Of a stretch of DNA of 60,488 nucleotides, positions 26,472 through 36,886 are shown piece after piece (the first letter of the stretch is position 1; the number at the start of each line of letters is the position of its first letter). The notes beneath the pieces are model-generated. The model made no database searches. It saw nothing but the letters and a program-made list of their open reading frames with translations, and was not told the origin of the DNA. This DNA is from RECO01 sp050485385 (lineage in GTDB: Bacteria > Pseudomonadota > Alphaproteobacteria > Geminicoccales > Geminicoccaceae): assembly GCA_050485385.1 (NCBI GenBank), contig JBJHBG010000008.1:1-60488 (forward strand). The letters run 5' to 3'. Position numbers and translations under genes: made by a program.

Positions 26472-27133
26472 AGGCAGCCTCGGCGCTCTTCGTCCACGAG
26501 ATCCGTCTCGCCGTCCGTTCCGGAGGCGAGATGGCACAAGGCTTGGTCTTCTTTCTGCTCGCACTGTCGCTGTTCCCGCTCGGTGTCGGCCCCGGTCCGG
26601 TGGTGCTCGAGCGCATCGGCGTCGGCCTCGTTTGGGTACTCGCCCTCTTCAGCGTCACCCTCACCCTGGAGCGCCTGTACGCCGCCGACGCCCGCGACGG
26701 CACGCTCGACCTACTGGGCGTCTCCGGCCTCGCCTTCGAGTGGGTCGCCTTGATCAAGGCGCTCGCTCACTGGCTGACCTCGGGCCTCGTGCTGGTCGCC
26801 TTCTCGCCGCTCGTCGTGTTGCTGTTGGGCTTGCCCGCCGAGGCCTACGTCGCGGTGCCGGTGGTCCTGCTGCTCGGCACGCCGACCCTGACCCTGATCG
26901 GCGGTATCGGCGCCGCGCTGTTGGTCCACAGCAAGCGCGGCGGCCTGCTCTTGGCACTGATCGTCCTGCCGCTGCAAATTCCCGTCCTGATCTTCGGCGT
27001 CTCCGCCATCGAGGGCTGGGTGTCCGGCCTCGGCGCCTCGGCCCAACTGATGATCCTCGGCGCCTTCCTGCTCGGCACCACCGCGCTCGCCCCCTTCGCC
27101 ACGGCGGCAGCCCTGCGGCTCGCCTTGGAGTAG
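26468..27133 (+). CDS. ccmB: Heme exporter membrane protein CcmB
   Basis: This is the six-helix membrane subunit partnered with CcmA. It has 221 residues: 'FVHEIRLAVRSGGEMAQGLV' near the N terminus, 'LFSVTLTLERLYAADARDGT' with 'LDLL' after it (the CcmB cytoplasmic loop), 'GTPTLTLIGGIGAALLV' and 'LPLQIPVLIFGV'. It is translationally coupled to ccmA. ccmC would normally follow directly, but an MFS gene and an antisense sorting-signal gene lie between. Confidence 0.93.
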   Translation: MKAASALFVHEIRLAVRSGGEMAQGLVFFLLALSLFPLGVGPGPVVLERIGVGLVWVLALFSVTLTLERLYAADARDGTLDLLGVSGLAFEWVALIKALAHWLTSGLVLVAFSPLVVLLLGLPAEAYVAVPVVLLLGTPTLTLIGGIGAALLVHSKRGGLLLALIVLPLQIPVLIFGVSAIEGWVSGLGASAQLMILGAFLLGTTALAPFATAAALRLALE

Positions 27134-27141
27134 GCGCGGGC

Positions 27142-28305
27142 GTGAGTGCGCTCTTGCTCGCCCACCTCGCCTTCGCCGCCATCGGCCTGCCCGACGGTGC
27201 GCTCGGCATCGCTTGGCCTTCGCTACGCGATGCCTTCCGCCTGCCGCAGAGCGGCCTTGCCCTGATCCTCACGGCCCAGACCGCTGGCTATCTCGTCGCC
27301 GGCTACGCCTCGGCCGCGGTGATGCGGCGGGCCGACATCGGCCGGGTGCTCGCCGTCAGCACCGCTATCGTCGCACTCGCCGCCACGTGCTTCGCCATCG
27401 TGCCGACGCTCGTCGTCCTGCCGCTCGCCGCCTTCGTCCTCGGGCTCGGCTCCGCCACCATCGATGCCAGCCTCAACGGTCACGCCGCCGCGCACTTCTC
27501 CGCCAAGCACCTCAACTGGGTGCATGCCGCCTACGGCGTCGGCGCCGCCTTCGGTCCGGTGGTCATGACCTGGGGCGTGGCTACCGGCGGCGACTGGCGG
27601 CTCGGCTACGGGGTGCTCGCCACGACGCTTGCCGCACTGGCGCTCCTCTTTTGGCGCACGCGCGGCCGCTGGGGACGCACCCCGCCGCTCCGCACCGGCC
27701 CAAGGGTCGGCAGTGTCACCGACGTGCCGGCACGTCAGCGTCGGGAGGCTTGGCTCCAGATCGGCACCTTCGCCGTCTACACCGGGATCGAGGCCGCGGC
27801 GGGCCAGTGGAGCTTCGCCGTCCTGCACGAGGGACGGGGGCTGCCGCTCGCGGTTGCCGGCGCAGGTACGGCCGTGTTCTGGACGTGCCTCTGTCTCGGC
27901 CGCTTCGCCGTCGGCTTCGTCGCCGACCGGCTCGGTGCCGCACGGCTCGTCCGCCTGGGTGGCCTTGGCACGCTTGCCGGCGCCCTCGCCTTCGCCCGCG
28001 TACCAGGTGAAGGCGCCATCGCCGGCCTCGCCTTGATGGGGACGGCACTGGCACCCGTCTTCCCGATGCTGATGCTGCGCACCGCCGAGCGCTTCGAGCC
28101 CCGGCTCGCGGCTCGACTGTTCGGCCTGCAGGTGAGTGCGGCGATGCTCGGCGCCCTTGCCCTGCCGAGCATGGCCGGCCTCGCCGCCGACGTCGCCGAC
28201 CTCGGCGCCATCCCGCCGCTCCTCGTGGCAGCCGCGGCCGTCCACTGGCTGATGGTTCACCACCTCACCCGAACGGACGGCGTACCCGGCCGGGCTAGGC
28301 CCTGA
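27142..28305 (+). CDS. MFS transporter
   Basis: This is an inner-membrane major facilitator protein of 387 residues with about twelve hydrophobic segments, probably an exporter or sugar-type permease of unknown substrate. The early part has 'GLPDGALGIAWPSLRDAF' and 'TAQTAGYLVAGYASAAVMRR', like the Fucose/FucP-YfkF-type clade. The middle has 'GLGSATIDASLNGHAAAHFS' and 'LNWVHAAYGVGAAFGPVVM'; the second half has 'CLCLGRFAVGFVADRLG'. GTG 27142 is eight bases beyond the ccmB stop. Its 3' end overlaps the convergent sorting-signal pseudogene by 11 bases. Confidence 0.88.
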   Translation: MSALLLAHLAFAAIGLPDGALGIAWPSLRDAFRLPQSGLALILTAQTAGYLVAGYASAAVMRRADIGRVLAVSTAIVALAATCFAIVPTLVVLPLAAFVLGLGSATIDASLNGHAAAHFSAKHLNWVHAAYGVGAAFGPVVMTWGVATGGDWRLGYGVLATTLAALALLFWRTRGRWGRTPPLRTGPRVGSVTDVPARQRREAWLQIGTFAVYTGIEAAAGQWSFAVLHEGRGLPLAVAGAGTAVFWTCLCLGRFAVGFVADRLGAARLVRLGGLGTLAGALAFARVPGEGAIAGLALMGTALAPVFPMLMLRTAERFEPRLAARLFGLQVSAAMLGALALPSMAGLAADVADLGAIPPLLVAAAAVHWLMVHHLTRTDGVPGRARP

Positions 28306-28921
28306 CCGCCGGCCGGCCACGGCCAGCGAGCGCCCGGCGCCGCGCCCGCAGCGCCGCGAGGCAGGCGATGCCGAGCACCATGGCGCCGACCGCCGGCGGG
28401 ACGGGAACGAATTGGAGTTGGACGTCGACGAAAGCGCCGGCTGCGATGTCCTGCGACGGCACCGTCAGCCAGATCTCGTCGGCCCCGAACAACGTCCACT
28501 AGTCCGTGGTGTCGGCGAGGAAACCGTCGCCCGGGCGACGCTGGCTGACGTTCGGCAGCACACCCGCAAAACCGACCACCAGGATATCTTGGACCCACAC
28601 GGCCGCATTGGTCGCGCCGATGCCGCTGACCACGGCACTCCAGTTCGGCAACGGACCGAGTTCCTGCGGAAAGGTGAAACGGATCGTGTCCGCGCCGATG
28701 TCGATGGCGACGAGGCCGCCCTCCTCGAGGAATTCGACGCCCTCGCCGACGACCACGTCGTGCTGCTCCAGCAAGGTGTGGCCGAAGCCGGCCACGATGG
28801 AGACGGTGACGGTCTCGCCCACCAGCGAGGCATCCGCCGGTGTCGTTCCCACCGAAGCCACCGCGACGACGGCAGCCAGCATGCACCTCGAGCGGAGTCC
28901 GAAGCGGCGTCGATGCGGCAC
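28295..28921 (-). pseudogene. VPLPA/PEP-CTERM-type exported protein interrupted by an in-frame TAG
   Basis: GTG 28921 follows a strong GAGGAGG ribosome site. The frame gives a signal peptide ('CMLAAVVAVASVGTTPADA') and a beta-rich secreted domain, then hits TAG at codon 141 (28499-28501). The same frame then continues without other defect for 67 codons, through 'WTLFGADEIWLTVPSQ', to a C-terminal sorting signal: 'VPVPPAVGAMVLGIACLAAL' followed by 'RARRR'. The continuation is clearly the missing end, so one base change has cut off the sorting helix. It could be a true pseudogene, a polymorphism, a sequencing error or read-through. The 140-residue product, if made, would be secreted but unanchored. 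Confidence 0.78.
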
Positions 28922-29095
28922 GGCAAGCCTCCTCGATGCGTACCGTTTGTTTCACGATACCACGCCAGCCATCTGCGGGACACCGGCGACGCTGCCGAGT
29001 GGGCCGAATGCGGGCCGCCAGCTTGGATGGCGCAAGCGCCCGGCGGCGATCCCGCATGCGCCATCGCCCCGCGCATGGATTCGGTCCTAGCCGGT

Positions 29096-29107
29096 GGCGA
29101 TATCGCC
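29096..29107. promoter_or_regulatory. 12-bp perfect palindrome upstream of ccmC
   Basis: GGCGATATCGCC is self-complementary and lies 68 bases before the ccmC start, in the 253-base divergent gap with the sorting-signal pseudogene. It could be a regulator site. In a high-GC genome such palindromes also arise by chance; nothing else was recognised in this gap. Confidence 0.2.
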
Positions 29108-29174
29108 GCGTCGCGACCTAGGTTGCAGCGGGTCGCCCTGTTCAGACCGATTGGAGTTGTTGTAAACCGCCGCC

Positions 29175-29900
29175 ATGCATTGGTTCGCGAACCCCCTGCG
29201 CTTCCAGCGTCTCGCCGACGCGGTGTTTCCGTACGTGCTGACGCTGGCGGTGGTGCTGACCGCCGTTGCCCTCTACGGCGGCCTCGTCATGGCGCCCGCC
29301 GACTACCAGCAGGGCGACGCCTTCCGCATCATCTACGTCCACGTGCCGACCGCTTGGCTGGCGCTGTTCGTCTACCTCACGCTCGCCATCGCCGCCGTGT
29401 TCGCCATCGTCTGGCGCCATCCGCTCGCCGAGATCTACGGCCGCGCCGCGGCTCCGGCCGGGGCCGTTTTCTGCTTTCTCGCGCTCGTCACCGGCTCGAT
29501 CTGGGGCAAGCCGATGTGGGGGACGTGGTGGGTGTGGGACGCGCGCCTCACCTCGATGCTGATCCTGTTCTTCCTGTTCCTCGGCTACTCCGCCCTCTAC
29601 GATGCCTTCGACGACCCGCAGCGCGGCGCCAAGGCGGCGGCGATCCTGGCCCTGGTCGGCTCGGTCAACCTGCCGATCATCAAGTTCTCGGTCGACTGGT
29701 GGAACACGCTGCACCAGCCGGCGAGCGTGTTCCGCTTCGACGGCCCGACCATCCACATCTCGATGCTGTGGCCGCTGTTGACCATGGCCGTGGCGATGAA
29801 GCTCTACTTCCTCGCCGTGGTCATCCTCAGAACGCGGGCGGCCCTCACCGAGCGCAAGATCACCAACCTTCGCCTCTCGGCCGAGACCGCGGGCGAATGA
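29175..29900 (+). CDS. ccmC: Heme exporter/handling membrane protein CcmC
   Basis: This is an inner-membrane protein that binds heme with its WWD domain and delivers it to CcmE. It has 241 residues with six helices. The heme-binding loop is 'GKPMWGTWWVWDARLTSM' (about 114-131), and the flanking His ligands are in 'FRIIYVHVPTAWLAL' and 'WWNTLHQPASVF'. ATG 29175 has only a weak ribosome site. It stands 2 kb from ccmB. No ccmD is visible after it; the next gene is acnA. Confidence 0.94.
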   Translation: MHWFANPLRFQRLADAVFPYVLTLAVVLTAVALYGGLVMAPADYQQGDAFRIIYVHVPTAWLALFVYLTLAIAAVFAIVWRHPLAEIYGRAAAPAGAVFCFLALVTGSIWGKPMWGTWWVWDARLTSMLILFFLFLGYSALYDAFDDPQRGAKAAAILALVGSVNLPIIKFSVDWWNTLHQPASVFRFDGPTIHISMLWPLLTMAVAMKLYFLAVVILRTRAALTERKITNLRLSAETAGE

Positions 29901-29969
29901 CCCACGAACCGGTCGACCCGACGGCGGCGCACCGCCACGGGCCGATCTCCACAACGACGGGAGAGAACC

Positions 29970-32678
<2,709 letters not shown>

Positions 32679-32692
32679 CGCAAGAGAGCGGG

Positions 32693-32721
32693 CAGGCGGG
32701 GGACTCGATGGCCCCCGCCTG
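32693..32721. terminator. Bidirectional terminator between acnA and the chemotaxis receptor gene
   Basis: CAGGCGGGGG (32693-32702) pairs perfectly with CCCCCGCCTG (32712-32721) around a nine-base loop. The 10-bp GC stem lies between the convergent stops of acnA (32678) and the receptor gene (32751). The flanking T-run is short, so it may need Rho or act mainly as a 3' stabiliser. Confidence 0.75.
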
Positions 32722-32750
32722 TTCCGCCCTCGCACGTTGCGGTTCTGCCC

Positions 32751-34805
32751 TCAGGCGGCGCGGGTCTGATCGACGAAGCTGCGGATGGCGCGCTCCAGGC
32801 CTTGGAGTTGGGCGTCGAGGCCCTGCACCGTGGCCGTCGCGGATTCCGCCTCGGTGTCGGCCGAGCGGGCGATCGTCAGCACCTCGTCCATGTTGGCCGT
32901 GATGGTCTGCGCGCTGATCGCCGCTGCTTGAGTGTTGCGGGCGATGTCGGCGGTGGCGGCGGTCTGTTCCTCCATTGCGGCGGCGACGCTGGCGGCGATA
33001 TCGGTCACGCCTTCCACCTCCTGGGCGATGGCCTGCACGGCATCCACGGCCACGCCCATGCTCGTCTGCATCGCCTCGACCTCGGCGGTGATGCGGCCCG
33101 TCGCCTGTGCCGTCTGGTTGGCGAGGCCTTTGACTTCGTTCGCCACGACCGCGAAGCCGCGCCCCGCCTCGCCGGCGCGCGCCGCCTCGATGGTTGCGTT
33201 CAGCGCCAAGAGGTTGGTGCGCGCGGCGATGTCGGTGATCAGACCGACCACCTCGCCGATCTGGTCGGCCTTGGCGGCTAGGTCCTCGATCGCCCGGTGG
33301 CTGGCGGCAGCGCGCTCGGCGGCGCTTCGGGTCAGCCGCTCCTGCTCGACGATCTGCCGGTTGGTCTCGCCGATCGAGGCCGACATTTCCTCCGACGCGG
33401 TCGCCACCGTCTGCACGCCCATGGCCGACTGCTGGCTGGCGGCGGCGACCGTCGCCGACCGTTCGGCGGTGCTGGCGGCGAGCCGGCGCATCGATTCGGC
33501 CGAGCCCAGCAACCGCTCGCGGGAGCCAGCGAGCGCCTGCAGCGCACTGCCGGCCTCGTCCTCGAAGCCCTCGGCGAGCGAGGTCATCCTTGCGGCCCGC
33601 TGCGCGTTGCCGGCGAGCGCATCCTTGAACGCGGCGGCCGAACGGGCGAGGGCGCCGATCTCGTCCTTGCGGTCGGCATAGGGCACCTCGACGTCGAGGT
33701 CGTTGGCGGCCAACCGGTCGACCACCGCGTTCAACCGGCCGAGCGGGCCGGCGAGGCGCGTCTCCAAGAGACGCAGGCCGAGGCCGACGACGGCGAACAG
33801 GGCCAGCGTCAGCCCGCCGAGGAACGTCATCTCGCGTCGGGCCGCGGCGACGGCGCCGGCGGCATAGTCCGCCGTGACGGCGACCGAAACGTCCTTCATC
33901 GTCATGATGTCGGCGAGCGCCGGGTTGGACAGGGTATACCACTCGGCGCCGGTCATCGGCGCCGGCTCGCCGGCCGCGAGCGCCTCGGTGACCCTTGCGA
34001 CCTGCGGCTGGAACCGGTCGAAGTAGCTTTGCCGGCTGGCCTCGACCTGAGCCGCAAGCGCCGGCGGCGCACCGACACGGCCCGCGATCTGCTCGATGTT
34101 GAGCCAAGCGAAGGCGACGCGTGAACGCAGCTCGGCGATCGCCAGCAGGCGGTCGGCGTCGAGACCCTGGCCGCTGGCGAGCGCACCGCCGAGGGCCGCA
34201 CGCTCGCTGCCCGCGGCATTGCGCATCTGCCACACCATCTCCTTGAACAGTGTCTGCTCGGCGACGAACGGATCGCTCTCCCGCACGGCGAAGCCAGTGG
34301 TGATGGAGAGATCGCTCACCGCGTTCATCAGACCGACGATGGCGGGCATCCAGCCATCGACGGTGGCCTGGGCGCGCGCGTCGCGGCCCTGGCCGAGAGC
34401 ACGGTCGGCGTCCTGCCGCAGGCGTTCGACGGTGCCGCGCGCCTCGCGCAGCGCCTCGATCCGGCTGGGTACGCCCGCGATCTCCCAGGCACCGAGGTCG
34501 GCGAGCGCCGCATCGAGCGCCGCGTCCGAGGTGGCCCGGCGCTGGGCGATGGCCTGGAGCGTGGCACCTTCGGCGGCATCGGCGGCCCGGAGGGCCGTGT
34601 TGGTGGTGCCGCGTTCGACGGCGAGGTTCTCGGTGGCCGTGAGGAGGTGATCGCCGATGGCATTGATCGCCTCGATCCGGGTGGCAGCCGCGTGTCGCTG
34701 ATTGGCCTGATGGAACTCCAGTCCGAAGGCGACGAGGAGCGTGACGGCAAGCAACCCGACGACGCCGCGCACGAGCGTGACGATGCGCAAGGAACCAATG
34801 ACCAT
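32751..34805 (-). CDS. Methyl-accepting chemotaxis protein
   Basis: This is a transmembrane chemoreceptor of 684 residues that would signal to CheA/CheW. Helix 1 is at 8-30 ('VTLVRGVVGLLAVTLLVAFG'); a large periplasmic, mostly helical sensor spans about 31-325 and has 'ENLAVERGTTNTAL', reminiscent of nitrate-sensor-like (NIT/4HB) domains. Helix 2 ('FLGGLTLALFAVVGLGLRLL') leads to HAMP with 'GPLGRLNAVVDRLAANDLDV'. The signalling hairpin tip has 'IGEVVGLITDIAARTNLLAL' and 'NATIEAARAGEAGRGFAVVA'. The protein ends soon after the methylation helices with no CheR-binding pentapeptide. No chemotaxis operon is nearby, so it is an orphan receptor. Confidence 0.93.
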   Translation of the reverse strand: MVIGSLRIVTLVRGVVGLLAVTLLVAFGLEFHQANQRHAAATRIEAINAIGDHLLTATENLAVERGTTNTALRAADAAEGATLQAIAQRRATSDAALDAALADLGAWEIAGVPSRIEALREARGTVERLRQDADRALGQGRDARAQATVDGWMPAIVGLMNAVSDLSITTGFAVRESDPFVAEQTLFKEMVWQMRNAAGSERAALGGALASGQGLDADRLLAIAELRSRVAFAWLNIEQIAGRVGAPPALAAQVEASRQSYFDRFQPQVARVTEALAAGEPAPMTGAEWYTLSNPALADIMTMKDVSVAVTADYAAGAVAAARREMTFLGGLTLALFAVVGLGLRLLETRLAGPLGRLNAVVDRLAANDLDVEVPYADRKDEIGALARSAAAFKDALAGNAQRAARMTSLAEGFEDEAGSALQALAGSRERLLGSAESMRRLAASTAERSATVAAASQQSAMGVQTVATASEEMSASIGETNRQIVEQERLTRSAAERAAASHRAIEDLAAKADQIGEVVGLITDIAARTNLLALNATIEAARAGEAGRGFAVVANEVKGLANQTAQATGRITAEVEAMQTSMGVAVDAVQAIAQEVEGVTDIAASVAAAMEEQTAATADIARNTQAAAISAQTITANMDEVLTIARSADTEAESATATVQGLDAQLQGLERAIRSFVDQTRAA

Positions 34806-35065
34806 CGTGCGTTTCCCTGAGGAGGCGAAGACGCAGCGGGCCCGGCCTCCCGTTCGGACCCGGCTGGAAGGTGGCAGGCGTACCTTTCCGAACGCTTAAC
34901 GCCGCAGCCATTCGCGGCAGGTGCGCCGCCGAGCCGGCCGATCACAGCGACGGCGAAGGCCGAAGCGCGCTCGGCACGCCCCAGCGCCGCGCCGATACCC
35001 CCAACCGGTTCACCATTTCTTCACCGGCGCTCGCGACGTTGGGCTATCCTCGATCGGAGCCCGCC

Positions 35066-35473
35066 ATGCCGTCACCGCACCGTCTCGTCGCCCTGCTCTG
35101 CACCCTGATCGTCGCCGGCCCCGCAGCAGCGGCGGCCGTGGAGCCCACCGGGCACGCCATCGACACGTTCGCGCAAGCAGGTCGCGAGGCAGTCGTCGTG
35201 GCCCGTGCGGCCGCCGGCTCGACCTTGCCCGAAGTGTATCTGGTCGTGCGGCCGAACGGCGGCGGCAACGCCGCCTCGGCCGTGGTGTACATCGGCCTCG
35301 GCGCCATCGTCGACGGCGTGCGCTTCGGCGACAGCAGCGTCGACGTCACCTATCGCGACCATTGGCCGGTTGACCGGCCCGGCGCTCCGACGCGCCAGCG
35401 CGTGCGCGCCTTTCCCCTGATCGGCGAACCGAGCCGGCCGGCGTGGGCGGCACCCGCCGACCTGTCACGCTGA
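35066..35473 (+). CDS. Small exported protein, function unknown
   Basis: This is a 135-residue protein with a Sec signal ('MPSPHRLVALLCTLIVAGPA', cleavage after the alanine run). ATG 35066 has GGAG six bases upstream. The mature part has no motif I recognise; 'PEVYLVVRPNGGGNAASAVV' and 'YRDHWPVDRPG' may form a small beta domain. It lies between the divergent receptor gene and the convergent Mth938-domain gene, so it appears to be its own unit. Confidence 0.6.
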   Translation: MPSPHRLVALLCTLIVAGPAAAAAVEPTGHAIDTFAQAGREAVVVARAAAGSTLPEVYLVVRPNGGGNAASAVVYIGLGAIVDGVRFGDSSVDVTYRDHWPVDRPGAPTRQRVRAFPLIGEPSRPAWAAPADLSR

Positions 35474-35495
35474 GGCCCGGGCAGCCAGGACCGAA

Positions 35496-35506
35496 GGGCT
35501 TTGCCC
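35496..35506. terminator. Short hairpin between convergent genes
   Basis: GGGC (35496-35499), TTT, GCCC (35503-35506) lie in the 38-base gap between the convergent stops at 35473 and 35512. The stem is only four pairs. The sequence around it resembles the hairpin at 6727-6740 (GGGGC-TTTT-GCCCC), which might reflect a recurrent end signal. Confidence 0.25.
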
Positions 35507-35511
35507 CCTCC

Positions 35512-35892
35512 TCACTCCGGCGGCATCGCCACCAGGGCTGCCGCAACCCGCCGATCCTCGGCGACGAGGACGTTGTAGGTGCGGCAAGCGGCGGGCGTGG
35601 TCATGACTTCGACGCCGATGCCCGCCGCTCGAAGTTCCTGTCGCAGCGTGCGATCGACCGGCGCGAGACTGCGGCCGGTGCCGACGAGCAGCAGGTCGAC
35701 GGCACCGGCAAGCTCGAGCAGCGCCGGGCGCCCGGCCGCCAAGTCGGCCACCGCCGGCACGGGCCAGGGCTCGAACCGGCTCCGATGGATCAGCATGGAG
35801 CCCCGGACGCTACCACCCGCAACCTTGAACATGCCCACGCCGTAGCCTTCCACCACCAACCGGGCGCCGGGCTCCAAGGGCGTGATCTGCAC
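35512..35892 (-). CDS. Mth938-domain (DUF498) protein
   Basis: This is a 126-residue single-domain protein with the Mth938/NDUFAF3-like fold. It has 'VEGYGVGMFKVAGGSVRGSM' near the start, 'VDLLLVGTGRSLAPV' in the middle and 'GIGVEVMTTPAACRTYNVLV' with 'AEDRRVAAALV' at the C terminus. In alphaproteobacteria this gene commonly follows secF, as here (15 bases after its stop). The eukaryotic relative NDUFAF3 helps assemble respiratory complex I; the bacterial role is not established. It is probably the last gene of the yajC-secD-secF unit. Confidence 0.88.
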   Translation of the reverse strand: MQITPLEPGARLVVEGYGVGMFKVAGGSVRGSMLIHRSRFEPWPVPAVADLAAGRPALLELAGAVDLLLVGTGRSLAPVDRTLRQELRAAGIGVEVMTTPAACRTYNVLVAEDRRVAAALVAMPPE

Positions 35893-35907
35893 GCAGCGAC
35901 CTCCACT

Positions 35908-36855
35908 TCAGCTGGCGGGCACCGCCGTCTTCGTCTCCGCCTCGCTCTCACGCCGAATGTTGAGGGCGAGCAGGGCCGGCGTCGCGATGTACAGCGTGGA
36001 GTAGGTACCCACCAGCACGCCCCAGATGAGCGCGAACGTGAAGCCCTGGATGGTACCGCCAGCGATCACGAACAGGGCGATCAACGCCAGAAGTGTCGTG
36101 ACACCGGTAACCAACGTGCGGGCGAGAGTCTGGTTGAGGCTGAGGTCGAGCAGATCCGTCATCGGAATTTTCTTGTACTTGCGTAGATTGTCGCGCACTC
36201 GGTCGAACACGACCACCGTGTCGTTCAACGAGTAGCCGACGATCGTCAGCAAGGCGGCGATAGTGGCAAGATTGAACTCCAGCTGCGTGACTGCAAACAG
36301 CCCTATGGTCAACACGACGTCATGCACGAGCGCGATCACCGCACAGACACCGAACTGCCATTCGAAACGGAACCAGACATAGACGAGAATGGCGATAAGG
36401 GCGAGGGTGATCGCCATGATACCGGCGGCGAAGAGTTCTTCGGAGACTTTAGGGCCGACGAATTCGGTCCGGCGGAAGTTGACCTCGCTACCGTACAGTT
36501 CGACGAGCTTCGCCATCACCGTCTCGACCGCGATGGCCTCGGCATTGTCGTCGACGTCGCTCTGACGCTGAATGCGGATCATCAGGTCGTTGGGCGCGCC
36601 GAATTCCTGAAGTTGGATCTCGCCCAGGCCGAGTTGCGCCATCTCCTGGCGCAACGGCGCCAGTTCGACCGGCTCGGGTGTACGGACCTCCATCAGCGTG
36701 CCGCCGCGAAAGTCGATACCGAGGTTCAAGCCCACGGTCAGCGCGAGGATGACGGACGCCACCATCAGCACGCCCGAGACGATGGCCGCGAGCTTGCGGT
36801 AGGCGATGAAGGGGATCTTCGGCGTCTCGGTCAGAAAGCGGATGCGGGGCAGCAA
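35908..36855 (-). CDS. secF: Protein translocase subunit SecF
   Basis: This is an inner-membrane RND-type subunit that, with SecD, uses the proton gradient to aid Sec export on the periplasmic side. It has 315 residues and six helices. 'LGIDFRGGTLMEVRTPEP' is the SecF N-terminal block, 'TEFVGPKVSEELFAAGI' precedes helix 2, and 'TIVGYSLNDTVVVFDRVRDN' is the diagnostic C-terminal stretch, followed by 'LNQTLARTLVTGVTTLLAL'. The start is a TTG at 36855 with 'AAGGAC' about eight bases upstream; I saw no better ATG or GTG between secD and this codon. Confidence 0.95.
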   Translation of the reverse strand: MLPRIRFLTETPKIPFIAYRKLAAIVSGVLMVASVILALTVGLNLGIDFRGGTLMEVRTPEPVELAPLRQEMAQLGLGEIQLQEFGAPNDLMIRIQRQSDVDDNAEAIAVETVMAKLVELYGSEVNFRRTEFVGPKVSEELFAAGIMAITLALIAILVYVWFRFEWQFGVCAVIALVHDVVLTIGLFAVTQLEFNLATIAALLTIVGYSLNDTVVVFDRVRDNLRKYKKIPMTDLLDLSLNQTLARTLVTGVTTLLALIALFVIAGGTIQGFTFALIWGVLVGTYSTLYIATPALLALNIRRESEAETKTAVPAS

Positions 36856-36886
36856 CGGGGCGTCCTTTTGGTTGGCTCGATCGGCG

